The notes under the pieces were generated by a model that was not told where the DNA came from, did not search any database, and saw only the letters and a list, made by a program, of their open reading frames with translations. This document shows positions 24,940 to 35,200 of a DNA stretch of 64,000 nucleotides, one piece after another. This DNA is from Paenibacillus sp. 1781tsa1. GTDB lineage: Bacteria; Bacillota; Bacilli; Paenibacillales; Paenibacillaceae. Position numbers and translations under genes: made by a program. Position 1 is the stretch's first letter. Each line of letters opens with the position of its first letter. Location: positions 4,340,001 to 4,404,000 of the forward strand of contig NZ_JAMYWY010000001.1 of the NCBI RefSeq assembly GCF_024159265.1. The letters are read 5' to 3'.

Positions 24940-26898
24940 CTAAACCATCATTTTGCGCAGAGAAGCGATATATCTCGAACGAATAACAAAGAAATAAAAC
25001 GTCTGTGCAAGTAGAAACGCACCAAATACAGTCAACACCGGCATCGTATAATTGGTAATACCGAATTCAGTAAGAAATGGCTTAACCACGACCAACGTTT
25101 CAATGATAGCTACCCCGATCGGTAAAAAGAACAGAATGGCAATCTGAACGGTGGATGATCGTTTCATCTCCTGGAAACTGAGACCCATTTTCGAAAGAGA
25201 GTGCACCATCTTTCCATCGGCTTCAAGATCGGTATGCAGTCTGAAATACAGAAAGCTTGCCGAAGAGATGGAGAAGATCAATCCGATAAATATGCCCAGA
25301 AAGGTAAAAAGTGCTGTACCCTGTCTGTATCTTTCAAAATCTCCATATCGAGTGGTCAGAAATCCGGAGTAATTCTCATCCGAAGCATTATCGCTTCGAA
25401 TGGTATCTGCGGACGAAAGTAACTGATCGGTAACCATAGCTTCCGAGGAGTGCCGTTCAGGTACCGCATGACCCCAGGCAGGAATCTGATACAGAACTTT
25501 GCCAGATAATCTATTTTCATGGGTCTGTTGTGTGATCTCTTCAAACTTCTCATCCGGGAGGACAACTACACCTGTTGAATAGATCAAGGTTGCAAACCGT
25601 GTCTCAACATCCGTGGCTGTAACTCTTGCTTGCATCGGGCCAGCTTCCAGATTCAAGGTCAATGTGTCTCCTTCCGCATAATTGCGAAACCTGTTGCGAT
25701 CGATCTGAGCCTGATCCTTCTCATTACGCGAATCTACGAATAATGCTGCACTTGAATCCAATTGGAATGTCTTTTTTCCTTGGATCGCATTGAATCGGTT
25801 GTAATGACTGAGTGGCATGACTGAGACAGCACTCTGATCTGCATCAGACCAGAAGTACTCCAGATACACTTGCTGATAATCCAAGCCTGCGGCTTCAAGT
25901 GTCGAATCAATAGCGCTCATATCCATTTGATCCGATGGTGTGTACACATTGTATATGACTGGAAAATCGTTATTGGTAAACTGCTCCCGGTTCTCTTGAT
26001 CCAGTGACAAAATTACAACTGCACTCATCGAAGCAATCGCAATGACCACGGTCACCATAAACAGCATGCGAGCATTATCCTTCATTTTGTAACTCATCTC
26101 TGAGATCCATAACAGACGAGTACCATGCCATACCGTTTTACGATTACGCTTTAATACCCGTATAATGAGCACGGAAAGTTGTGAGTAGAAAAAATACGTC
26201 CCCGCGATGCCTGTTACTGCTGCGAGTAAGATCGTACCGCCGCTCAATTTACTGCGGAGTACTACAAATCCGATTGTAAGTAATGTCAGGCCCAGAAGTG
26301 AGAAGAACCAGGAAGCTTTGGGTTCTTTTTTAGGTTTGCTGGTCCCTGTCAAAAGCTCTAACGTCCGTTTGTTTCCGATAAATACCAATGTGAAGAGCGA
26401 AATGCAGAAAAATAATAACAGAAAGGCCCCGATCGTAATCAGAATTGCTTTCACCGGAAAATAAAAGGGCAGATCTTCCATCCCGATAAAACGAGTAGTT
26501 AACATCAGGAACAGCTTCGACAACAACATGCCTCCGCCGATACCGGCAATAATGGAAAGACAGCCGATCAACATATTTTCCAATATGACCAATTTCCGAA
26601 TCTGTCCAGGCTCCGCACCAAGTATGGTTAGAATGCCAAACTCCTTGCTCCGTGACTTGAGAAAAGCACTGATCGAATACATGACAAAGAAAAATGCAAA
26701 CACATAAACAATGATCGAAGCCACCTGCATCCCCGTTGCGGTTGTGGCACCCATCGGCAACTCGGTCACATATGGATGATAGATGAACACTGCATAAGCG
26801 AAGAAAATCATGACCATAAACACACTGCTTAGAAAAAAAGCAATATACGCTCGCCCATTGCGGCGAATGTTATTAAACGCGAACTGAGGAAAGCTCAT
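24940..26898 (-). CDS. BceB-type ABC transporter permease
   Basis: 652 residues from the ATG at 26898, which has GGGGAGGG about eight bases upstream; any longer reading frame overlaps the ATPase gene out of frame. Ten membrane helices in the FtsX/BceB pattern, with helices 2-4 (residues 15-300) followed by a large extracellular domain of about 200 residues (roughly 310-510) between helices VII and VIII. That domain binds peptide antibiotics in the BceAB family. The start overlaps the ATPase gene by 26 bases. Confidence 0.9.
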   Translation of the reverse strand: MSFPQFAFNNIRRNGRAYIAFFLSSVFMVMIFFAYAVFIYHPYVTELPMGATTATGMQVASIIVYVFAFFFVMYSISAFLKSRSKEFGILTILGAEPGQIRKLVILENMLIGCLSIIAGIGGGMLLSKLFLMLTTRFIGMEDLPFYFPVKAILITIGAFLLLFFCISLFTLVFIGNKRTLELLTGTSKPKKEPKASWFFSLLGLTLLTIGFVVLRSKLSGGTILLAAVTGIAGTYFFYSQLSVLIIRVLKRNRKTVWHGTRLLWISEMSYKMKDNARMLFMVTVVIAIASMSAVVILSLDQENREQFTNNDFPVIYNVYTPSDQMDMSAIDSTLEAAGLDYQQVYLEYFWSDADQSAVSVMPLSHYNRFNAIQGKKTFQLDSSAALFVDSRNEKDQAQIDRNRFRNYAEGDTLTLNLEAGPMQARVTATDVETRFATLIYSTGVVVLPDEKFEEITQQTHENRLSGKVLYQIPAWGHAVPERHSSEAMVTDQLLSSADTIRSDNASDENYSGFLTTRYGDFERYRQGTALFTFLGIFIGLIFSISSASFLYFRLHTDLEADGKMVHSLSKMGLSFQEMKRSSTVQIAILFFLPIGVAIIETLVVVKPFLTEFGITNYTMPVLTVFGAFLLAQTFYFFVIRSRYIASLRKMMV

Positions 26899-27643
26899 GT
26901 GAATTCCCTCCCCAGAAGGATAAGGTATCAATGATCCGCTGGAAAAACGTCTGTCGATTATCTCCGCGGTGTACCTCCGCTGCCAGTTTCCCGTCCTTGA
27001 TGAACACAATTCGGTTGCAATAACTTGCAGCAAGGGGATCATGTGTAACCAGCATAATGGTCGTTTTCTCCTGCTGATTAATCTGTTCAAGCGACTCCAT
27101 GACGGCCTGAGATGAAGTGGAATCCAATGCGCCAGTAGGTTCATCCGCCAATACAATCGAAGGCATATTGATCATGGATCTGGCAATGGCTGTGCGCTGT
27201 CGCTGTCCGCCCGAGATTTCGTACACTCGTTTATCCAGAATATGATCAATCCCAAGCTTGGCTGTAATGCGTTGTAGTCTGCTCTCCATCTCCTTCAGTT
27301 TGATCTTGTCCAGTGTCAATGGAAGTACAATATTCTCGGCAACTGTCAGTGTGTCCAACAGATTGAAATCCTGAAAGACAAATCCGAGTTCCCGACGGCG
27401 GAACATGGCAAGTTCTTTCTTTTTCATATCAAACGGGTTCATGCCATTAATTAGCACCTTGCCTGAGCTGGGTTCATCAATGGTAGAGACCATGTTCAAC
27501 AATGTAGTTTTGCCACTGCCGGACGGGCCCATAATGCCCACAAACTCACCTTGTTTGATTGTCAGATGAATATCGCTAAGGGCTTGAGTCTGCACTTTGC
27601 CCTGATATACTTTGCTCAGTCCCGATACTTGTAACATTTCCAT
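26873..27643 (-). CDS. BceA-type ABC transporter ATPase
   Basis: 256 residues. Walker A is GPSGSGKTTLLN, the Q-loop is VFQDFNLLD, the signature is ISGGQRQR, and Walker B with the catalytic Glu is VLADEPTGALD. It partners with the BceB-type permease to detoxify or sense cell-wall-active peptides such as bacitracin. CAGGAGGG precedes the start. The HK/RR genes lie upstream on the same strand behind a terminator, so the transporter has its own promoter. Confidence 0.92.
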   Translation of the reverse strand: MEMLQVSGLSKVYQGKVQTQALSDIHLTIKQGEFVGIMGPSGSGKTTLLNMVSTIDEPSSGKVLINGMNPFDMKKKELAMFRRRELGFVFQDFNLLDTLTVAENIVLPLTLDKIKLKEMESRLQRITAKLGIDHILDKRVYEISGGQRQRTAIARSMINMPSIVLADEPTGALDSTSSQAVMESLEQINQQEKTTIMLVTHDPLAASYCNRIVFIKDGKLAAEVHRGDNRQTFFQRIIDTLSFWGGNSHELSSVRV

Positions 27644-27728
27644 GCGTAATTCCCTCCTGATCCATCATTCTTTATATGTTAATCCTATACTTATCCTACC
27701 TGAGCTTCCGTAACGGTGCTATCGAATT

Positions 27729-27760
27729 ACCTTAAACTTGCCTTACATCCCGTTTAAGGT
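27729..27760. promoter_or_regulatory. Candidate response-regulator site upstream of the BceAB operon
   Basis: Perfect nine-base arms ACCTTAAAC/GTTTAAGGT with a 14-base gap, centred about 100 bases upstream of the ATPase start codon. BceR-like regulators bind inverted repeats in this position upstream of their transporter genes; the sequence itself is not the published consensus. Confidence 0.5.
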
Positions 27761-27795
27761 TCTGTTCCCCTGCCTCCATGACTTTTGGTATCTAT

Positions 27796-27832
27796 AAAAA
27801 AAACACTTCACCCACGGCTGTGGGCAAAGCGC
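27796..27832 (-). terminator. Terminator of the two-component operon
   Basis: CTTTGCCCAC/GTGGGTGAAG stem (two G-U pairs) with eight T following on the minus strand, directly after the kinase stop codon. Confidence 0.8.
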
Positions 27833-27835
27833 TCT

Positions 27836-28834
27836 TTACTGCGGAACTTTCGTATGAACCCAGCTGAATCTAACCAATGTTCCCTTATTCAGCTCCGAAA
27901 ACAACTCTACCCGGTTATCCAGGCGTGCACTAATCTCACGAACCAGATATAATCCCATTCCCGTAGATTCATGGTATTGCCTGCCACGTTCACCTGTAAA
28001 ATAGGGATTGAACACACGATAAATATCCTCGGACGAGATGCCGATTCCCTCATCCTGAATATCCAGGATTGTACGCTCTCCCTGATTATAACCGGTAATA
28101 AAGACTTTTTTGCCTGATTTGCTATCGGAATAGTTCACGGCATTGGTCAGGATCTGGGTAAACATGAACCGCAGCCACTTGGAATCACTGTAGATCTTAA
28201 GACCTTCCTCCATACGGATATCCGGGGTAATGCCTTTGCGTATAAACAAACGTCGGTTCTCTGCAATGCTGCTCCGAAGCACCTCTTGCAGAGATAGCAG
28301 CTCCACACGAAAATCTCCTTCGAACTGTTCAAGCCGGGATGAATGCAAGACCATTTCAAGTCCTTTGCGCATTTTATCCAGCTCATCCTGAATACTGCCA
28401 GCCGTCTCATCTTCCACGTCTTCCAAGGTCAGTTGGATAATGGACAACGGTGTCTTCATCTGATGGACCCAGCGATTCATGAATACCACCTGCTGTTCTT
28501 TGCTGGAACGTAACTGACCAATCTCGTTCTGCCGATTACGCTCCAGTTCGTGTAACAATTCCTGGATAGCCTCAGCTACAACCGAATTTCCAAGCGTCTG
28601 AAAAGGCTCTTTTACCCATTTGCGTGGTTGTTGAAGTAGATGATAATACGCTCTTAGCTGGAAGTAACGTACGACCAGATAGACCAGTAGCACAACGGTA
28701 CTAATCAGCATGCCATAGAGGATAATTTTCATCGGGCGATCTTCACCAGAGAGCCAATACACACACGGAACAAGCAGCATCTGCAGCACATAAAATCCAA
28801 CTAACATCTGGTGGTCTTTCAGGAAAAGTTTCAT
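27836..28834 (-). CDS. BceS-type intramembrane-sensing histidine kinase
   Basis: 332 residues. Two close N-terminal membrane helices with almost no outer loop (residues 10-55), as expected for intramembrane-sensing kinases that read the signal from their BceAB transporter. H-box is WVHQMKTPLSI, N-box NAVNYSDS, G1 DEGIGIS and G2 STGMGLYL. Start overlaps the response-regulator stop by four bases (ATGA). Confidence 0.92.
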   Translation of the reverse strand: MKLFLKDHQMLVGFYVLQMLLVPCVYWLSGEDRPMKIILYGMLISTVVLLVYLVVRYFQLRAYYHLLQQPRKWVKEPFQTLGNSVVAEAIQELLHELERNRQNEIGQLRSSKEQQVVFMNRWVHQMKTPLSIIQLTLEDVEDETAGSIQDELDKMRKGLEMVLHSSRLEQFEGDFRVELLSLQEVLRSSIAENRRLFIRKGITPDIRMEEGLKIYSDSKWLRFMFTQILTNAVNYSDSKSGKKVFITGYNQGERTILDIQDEGIGISSEDIYRVFNPYFTGERGRQYHESTGMGLYLVREISARLDNRVELFSELNKGTLVRFSWVHTKVPQ

Positions 28835-29544
28835 TTCCCTTGTCCTTGTGCAGAGGGACCCAGATCCAACACGCGATAACCCGCTCCGCGAACCGTCTCC
28901 AAAATCTCTTCTGCACCCAGTTCCTTCAACTTCCGGCGTACCCGTGTAATATATACATTCAACGTATTATCATCAATAAAATGCTGATCTTCCCACATCT
29001 GTTCAAGTAATTTTTCCCGGCTGACCACTCGACCTGCCTTCACCATCAGTGCTTCCACCAGTATAGCTTCCTTCTGAGTCAGCTCTGTTGAGCGTTCATC
29101 ATATTCCAATATGAATCTCTCAGGATAAAGAATCATGGGACCGTTATTCACTTTCAATTCCTGCTGCACAGCAGCGTAAGAACCATAGGCTCTTCTCAGC
29201 TGACTGCGGACTTTGGCAAGAACGACTTCATATTGAAAAGGTTTTGTAATATAATCATCCGCTCCATGCTCCAATGCCATAATCTGATCCATGCCGCTAT
29301 CCCGAGCGGATATGAATAGAATGGGACATATGGAATGTGTGCGTATCTGTCTGCACCAGTAGTATCCATCATATTGAGGCAAATTCACATCCATCAGCAC
29401 AAGATCCGGTTCCATCTTCACGAATTCATCCAATACATGACGAAAATCACCGGTGACCTGTACCTGGAATCCATTTCGGTTCAGATAAGCCGCCAGCAAT
29501 CCTGCAAGCTTGGCATCATCTTCAACCAACAATATCGACTGCAT
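28831..29544 (-). CDS. BceR-type OmpR-family response regulator
   Basis: 237 residues. Receiver domain: SILLVEDDAKLAGLLA start and phosphorylation site LVLMDVNLPQYDG. A winged-helix DNA-binding domain in the C-terminal half ends with RVRRKLKELG and ETVRGAGYRVL. It should activate the downstream BceAB-type transporter on antibiotic stress. Confidence 0.92.
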   Translation of the reverse strand: MQSILLVEDDAKLAGLLAAYLNRNGFQVQVTGDFRHVLDEFVKMEPDLVLMDVNLPQYDGYYWCRQIRTHSICPILFISARDSGMDQIMALEHGADDYITKPFQYEVVLAKVRSQLRRAYGSYAAVQQELKVNNGPMILYPERFILEYDERSTELTQKEAILVEALMVKAGRVVSREKLLEQMWEDQHFIDDNTLNVYITRVRRKLKELGAEEILETVRGAGYRVLDLGPSAQGQGK

Positions 29545-29627
29545 CGTTAACCCTCTTTCCGTTTCCTGACGTTAATGTATCACATCTAGTTACCCATTTT
29601 AGTTGGAAACGGCTTGGAAATAAAGGG

Positions 29628-30677
29628 TCAGACTACGAGACGCCCCCTTCTCTCTGCCAAACCAATGATAGCTTCCACTCCTGAATTAAACTCAAGAAAG
29701 TCCTGCTCAACCCCATCGCTGAAAATAACACCATCCTCTGGCATCTGGGATACAATGTGCAGTGGTTGCTTCGAATGAATCTGTCCAAACACCAGGTTGG
29801 CCGCTGTCGTTCGGCTTGGAAAGGGTTCTCTTACTGAGAAATACAAGTACGGCGCATCCCAGTTAAACTGATTCAGCTCCTGCCTGCTTTTATGAATGGA
29901 TGAGGATGCAACAGCAACCTCAGCTTCCGAATTCATGTCCTGCCATGCTGACGATGCTACAATTCCGGTGGCCCCGGCCAGCACACTTTTGAACCAGCCT
30001 GTCGATCCCATGCCTGTCGATACAATGATACCGCTCGAGGATTGTTGTTCTGCGGATGTACCCAAACGCACTTCATAACGTGCCGATACATGTGTCTTTC
30101 GACCAATGAACAGATCGTTGACGCCATATAGATACTGTCCATCATTGAGTTCCACTTTAGCGAGAGTGACTTCTTTCAAAGTCCGTTGCTTTCGAATGAC
30201 ATCAGGAACAATGAAGCTCAGATCCTCCACGGTAAAAGGTAATAACACCCCGTCCCACCGCATCGGGTCCGGGTTCACACCAATGAGCGGCTGCTCGGTT
30301 ACGTATTTGAGGGTATTGGCTACAAGGCCATCCTGTCCAACCACCACTACGATATCCTGCTCTCCAAAAATAAAGTTCGGCACATGTTCCCGATCAATGG
30401 TCTGTACACGGCCCAATTGCCCCAGTTGCTGCTGCGCCTGCTGCACAGATAACCGATAACGATGGTCTTCCTCCATATAATCACTGAAGTCGGCGCCCAG
30501 ACGTTCAATATAAAACTGAGCTTGCTGCACCGTGTTATATCGAACCACCAACTCTTCCAGTCGGGTCCGACGCTTAACGAGAATGAGCTTGTGTTCACTC
30601 ATTCGATCGTCCGGCGCAGCCTGATGACGTACTGATTTCCCTGCTTGCTCTGTCTGCTCTCTTCTTCCTAATCTCAT
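29628..30677 (-). CDS. NAD-kinase-like (ATP-NAD kinase superfamily) protein
   Basis: 349 residues, coupled to the upstream SPFH gene by an ATGA overlap. The C-terminal half has the NAD-kinase signatures: VVVVGQDGLVANTLKY for the GGDGT-like loop (degenerate), LIGVNPDPMRWDGVLLPF, and GMGSTGWFKSV for the second glycine loop. The canonical GGDGT is replaced by GQDGL, so activity toward NAD is uncertain and another nucleotide or lipid may be the substrate. The N-terminal 120 residues are helical and unrecognised. Confidence 0.7.
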   Translation of the reverse strand: MRLGRREQTEQAGKSVRHQAAPDDRMSEHKLILVKRRTRLEELVVRYNTVQQAQFYIERLGADFSDYMEEDHRYRLSVQQAQQQLGQLGRVQTIDREHVPNFIFGEQDIVVVVGQDGLVANTLKYVTEQPLIGVNPDPMRWDGVLLPFTVEDLSFIVPDVIRKQRTLKEVTLAKVELNDGQYLYGVNDLFIGRKTHVSARYEVRLGTSAEQQSSSGIIVSTGMGSTGWFKSVLAGATGIVASSAWQDMNSEAEVAVASSSIHKSRQELNQFNWDAPYLYFSVREPFPSRTTAANLVFGQIHSKQPLHIVSQMPEDGVIFSDGVEQDFLEFNSGVEAIIGLAERRGRLVV

Positions 30678-31717
30678 CGCCCTCTACCTCCCTGATCTCT
30701 GCCCGGCGCGGGAGCCATCAACCCCTGCAACAGATCCGGCGAGATATTAAGCTGTCCGATCTTGCCTGCATTTTCAGCCAGCTCCTGGAATGCAAGTGCA
30801 ATCAGCTTATCGGAATTCATGCCCATGTTTGCCATCGCTTGCAGTACATTGGGCTGTACATGTTGCAACGAATTCATCACGGCAGCGATCTCATACGCTT
30901 TTGCATCGGCTTCGGCATTGTGATTGGCAATGGTTAATTCAATCAGTTGCTGCTTGCGTTCCTCCATCGCTGTATTGAACTGAAGCTGCTCCTGCTCCAT
31001 CTCGTTTTGTTTCTGTTTCACCGAGCGCTCTGCCTGCAATTGGGTCTCACGAATTTGCTGTTTCTTCGTCTCCACGGCAATTTCCGTGTTCAGTTCGTTC
31101 TCCTTCACTCGTCTCTCCTGTTCAATCGATGCATTGCGACGCACATACAGCGCTTCATCTGCTTGACGTAAGATCTCTTCCCGCGCTTGTGCTTCCAATG
31201 CGCGCATCGTCTCTTTATTGGGCAGAATGGCCAGAATGGATAGACTCATCAGCTCAACGCCCAGTTTCTCCAACTCTTCACTTTGCACAACTTCGCGTTT
31301 CATGCTGCTTGCCAGCCGTTCACTGGATTGAATGGCCTCCTTCAACGGCATTTTCTCCAGATATTTCTTGGTTAGTACTTTCGCTGTGGTGATTACCCGT
31401 TGGTCCAGTTTGCCGGGGTCGTCGGAAATATACCGATTCTTGCGCAAATTGTATGTGTAATTCAGGCTCTGTGTTATTTTCAAATAATCTACAATGCGAT
31501 AGCTTAGTTGTCCCTGCACTGTAACGGTTTGATAGTCCGCCGTAATCTCTTCGAACATGAATGGTACATCCACCGAGGACACGGGTAGGACCACTACCGA
31601 TGTGGTCGGCTCATAGTAATAAAAGGACAATCCAACACCCTGACGTTTTACCTCACCATTTTTCACTTTCATTACATATTCACTGGGTTGAAACTTCGCA
31701 AATCGGAATCCAAACAT
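30674..31717 (-). CDS. SPFH/Band-7-domain protein
   Basis: 347 residues. SPFH domain from about residue 10 to 190 (YVMKVKNGEVKRQG, then SLSILAILPNKETMRAL), followed by a long coiled coil (Glu/Gln/Lys-rich, residues 180-280) and a disordered Gly/Arg tail. It lacks a clear N-terminal membrane anchor, unlike flotillins, so it may be a cytoplasmic or membrane-peripheral oligomer. Operon with the NAD-kinase-like gene. A strong promoter with an overlapping inverted repeat lies upstream. Confidence 0.85.
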   Translation of the reverse strand: MFGFRFAKFQPSEYVMKVKNGEVKRQGVGLSFYYYEPTTSVVVLPVSSVDVPFMFEEITADYQTVTVQGQLSYRIVDYLKITQSLNYTYNLRKNRYISDDPGKLDQRVITTAKVLTKKYLEKMPLKEAIQSSERLASSMKREVVQSEELEKLGVELMSLSILAILPNKETMRALEAQAREEILRQADEALYVRRNASIEQERRVKENELNTEIAVETKKQQIRETQLQAERSVKQKQNEMEQEQLQFNTAMEERKQQLIELTIANHNAEADAKAYEIAAVMNSLQHVQPNVLQAMANMGMNSDKLIALAFQELAENAGKIGQLNISPDLLQGLMAPAPGRDQGGRGR

Positions 31718-31743
31718 GGCTCATTCCCCATTTCTTAATATTG

Positions 31744-31791
31744 TCGTTTTGATATTATCGAAATGATATCAAACGAAAATGATATTGTCAA
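31744..31791 (-). promoter_or_regulatory. Sigma-A promoter and operator of the SPFH operon
   Basis: TTGACA (31786-31791) and TATCAT (31763-31768) with exactly 17 bases between them on the minus strand, a near-consensus promoter. The inverted repeat TCGTTTTGATAT-N10-ATATCAAACGA at 31744-31776 overlaps the -10, a good place for a repressor. Confidence 0.7.
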
Positions 31792-31843
31792 TACGACATT
31801 AACAAAATGTTTATATGCCTATGTAAAGAAAGCGGGTCCGTTC

Positions 31844-32072
31844 TATATAAGTTGAACTAAAGATTATTTACACTGACACTCCGATGACAGAATAACCTTC
31901 TAATCGCTGTTATCCCCAGATTTTTTCGATCCCCTTTTCTAAAGGGAAAATCCGGTGATAGCATATGCTTCCGATGTAGCTTTCTTTCAGAAAGCTTTTA
32001 GGCGAACGCTTCGCTTTTTCAGTTTTTTCTGTCCTCTCCGTTATCATGTAAATCAATAGTTAAACTTATATA
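31844..32072. repeat. MITE-like intergenic repeat, family A, copy 2
   Basis: About 229 bases, highly similar to 13645-13867. Here the terminal inverted repeats are better kept: left TATATAAGTTGAACTA, right (reverse complement) TATATAAGTTTAACTA, continuing into GATTATTTACA on both sides. Same internal stems. No coding capacity. Confidence 0.75.
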
Positions 32073-32085
32073 ATCTCTTTTCACA

Positions 32086-32123
32086 AAAAATAAAGAGACC
32101 GAATCATATGATCCGATCTCTTT
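32086..32123 (-). terminator. Terminator downstream of the galactanase gene
   Basis: AAAGAGA/TCTCTTT stem with further CCG/CGG pairing; on the minus strand TTTATTTTTT follows. It is 90-120 bases past the galactanase stop, beyond the repeat-B fragment. Confidence 0.65.
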
Positions 32124-32154
32124 AGCTACTTCGTTATTTTCTATTCATGAGTGT

Positions 32155-32218
32155 TGATAATGCCATCAAGCATCATCCTTCATAATCAAAAGTGGGCTTT
32201 TTGAACTACCTCTAATAC
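32155..32218. repeat. Repeat family B, partial copy
   Basis: Tail similar to the right end of 46135-46325: TGATAATGCC, CATCCTTCATAATCAAAAG, then CTTTTTGAACTACCTCTA. Only this end is present. It covers the galactanase stop codon (32212-32214). Confidence 0.55.
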
Positions 32219-35200
32219 AGTTGTTCCATCAATCTGGCTACCGCAACAGCCCCTTGTGCACGGTTCGCCGTTTCTTTCGGAGCAAACGTGCCATCAGGCA
32301 TGCCATTCAGCAGTCCAAGTTGTTGCATCGAGGCTACAGCCTCTTTGGCGTATGGCGCGATCTCATCGTTGTCTACAAACACCATATTTCCTGGTACAGA
32401 ATGGGTTGCATCCTCACGCTGAACAACCTTCAGTGCTCTGTTCAGCATAACGGCCATATCTTCTCGCGAAATACGTTCATTGGCTCCAAAGCTTCCATCT
32501 GCTCGGCCTTGAATAATGTTCATTTCAATGCCAAGTCTTACTGAATCGGCATACCACTGCCCTTCCTTCACATCCGTTGGGGTTGAAATAGATGGATCCG
32601 GCTGGCGTGTATCACCAATACCTTTAATTATCATTTGCAAAAATTGTGCTCTGGTCAGTTCACCTTGCGGGGCGAAACGAGTTGCGCTCATCCCCGCAAT
32701 AATTCCCTTACCGTAAAGGTTCTGCACTTCTTGGAGAGCCCAGTTGTAATTTTGCAGATCATGTAATGGTACTTCAACTTCTGTAATGACATAACTGCCG
32801 GATTCCAGCGGTTTGAACGCCATCGTCTTTGTTTTGTCATCGTACTTGGAGTACGTAACAGGTTTCATTTCCCCACTTGAAGATATGGAATGTACGATCA
32901 TAACCACATCATTCAGCTTAGGCTGCTCTACACTGGATAGAGCAATTTCAATCGCTCTGTTTGTCCATGATATTGGCTTATTGTTCATTAATAAATTCAC
33001 ATCAACAATCGTATGATGACCGATTGCTTTTTTTTGAGATGTGGATAGTGCATCTGTTGATCCTTTTGCCACTACAATGTCGAACGTTCCCGCAGTCTCT
33101 GCAATGTTTAGCGGCAGTGATTTTAGAGGAACACGAACGGTAGTCTGTCCTACGACTACATCCAGGGATTTCACTTCCTCGGAACGAATCCATGCCGCCA
33201 GTTGACTTGCAGCCAATTGGAATGTGACTGTGTTGGCTGTGTCAGGCACATCTGCAATCAGCTTCAACGTACGATTTCCTGCATCCATGGATTGCAGTGC
33301 CTGAGTTAATAGAGATACATCTGGACGAATTGAATACTTGTCATCCCCGGTTGCTGTTCCTTTTACCGTTATTAGACCCTTCGCTGGCGGATTACCAGGT
33401 TCAGCCGGTGTTGTTACAGCCGGATTCCCCGTCGAAGGAGCTGTTCCAGGGTTGGAAGGTTGTGAAGGTACACTTGGTTGTGATGGCTGACCAGAGCCAG
33501 GTGTACTATCTTGACGCACAAGCTTACTCACAGCATCTTGTAACGCACGATCCGCATTGCTTACATCTTGCGTTGAAGATTCAACATCCTGAATGAACGC
33601 CTTCGCTTCAGAAAGCGCCTTACTGAATACATTCCAGCTTGATGTCGTGTATTCGGCTTGTTTTAATTTCTCAGCCGTATCCACAGTAGCTTGCAGTGCC
33701 GATTTGTCCGCCGGGAACGTACCGTATGCTTCAAATTCCATGAATCCTACCCATGTGGGACCTGTTTTAATCGTTACCCGAATATAACGTCCCTCCGTGC
33801 CTTCTGGAAGTACATGGCTAGGTGCGGTCGATACAACAACATCACTTGTGGTGTCCACTACTTTCACAAAATTTTTGTTATCATTGGACACTTCTATCGT
33901 ATATTTGATACCGCCACTCCACATCGACATCTCAATCTTGCGGAGGTTAGCAACCTGACCCAAATCCACTTGCCACCAGCTATCTTTACTCTGGTCTGTT
34001 CCCCATGAAGTGTTCGGATTGTTGTCAATTGCACCTTCAGGAGAGTTGGCTTGATTGCCTCCTGTCCCTGCACTGCTTGAAGCCGTTGCCGTTTTGCCTG
34101 TTGTTAAAGCCTCCAGAGAGACCAGATCAGCAAAGGCTTGTTTCAACGTACTCAGTGCTGAATTCACCTCAGACTGGACAACAGCATTGTTATCTCGGAC
34201 CTGAATCGCTGCCTGCAAAGATTGTTGCAATACAGACCAACTCCGGCGTGTATAGGAAGATTCATTCTGCTGCTGCATTTGTTGAATGTACTGGTGCAGT
34301 TGTGTTTTGTCCACATTGGATAGACCTTGAATGGCATCATGCAAACGTTTAACTGCTGTATTCGCATCCGTCTGTGTTGCTCTTGGATCATTCAAGACCT
34401 GATCAGCGCCTTCCAGCGCTTTGGTCAATACCGCCCAAGTGGCCGCAGACCAGTCAGCCTGCTGATACGTACGCGCTTCCGATATTTTGGCTCTGAGCTC
34501 GTCAAGCTGCGGAGGGATAACCTGCATTTGCTGCATCACATGTTCTAGCGCTGCTGTCGCTGCATCTGTATCTGCTTGAGTCACCCCACCCGGCGTGTAT
34601 GCCTGTTGGTATATTGCATTCGCTGAGGAGATTGCCGGAGCCAGAGTACCCCAGCTTTCCGGAGTAAAATCAGTCTGTACCAATGATTTGGCTCGTGTAA
34701 GTGCCGCATCCAGTTGCTGGCGGTCTGCCGGCAGAAGGTTTAATCCGCGTTTGTACACATCAAGGGACCATAACGCTCTGCCTTCATACGAATGGCCGCC
34801 ATTAGCCGGAAATTCATCGTAGTCAAACATCGCTTGGTTCTCCCATGCATTCCCTTCAGATGCAATCCAGCCTACACCGGCCGGAATCCATGCTGGCTCC
34901 CAGTAGAAGAAACCTGCACCATGATTATTCGGCACATTTGCAATCATGTCCATAATGCCGGCGATGGCATCATATTGACCTTGAACGGTTGCGGGGAAGT
35001 CTGCTCCCCCAACATGAAGCGCTTCGTCCGATCCAATGATGTTCCCATGAGCGTCCCCGTTTTTGTAGGAAAACGGATAGGATGTTTCAGCGATAATGAC
35101 ATCTTTGCCAAACTCAGCTGACACTTCATTCATCGTTTTCTGTACATCCGCAAATGTCCCATGCCAGAACGGGTAATATGACAGTCCGATAATGTCATAG

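Noticed and set aside
26899-27156. A long N-terminal extension of the BceB-type permease
   Set aside because: It lies out of frame inside the ATPase gene, has no family resemblance, and the ATG at 26898 has a strong ribosome site.
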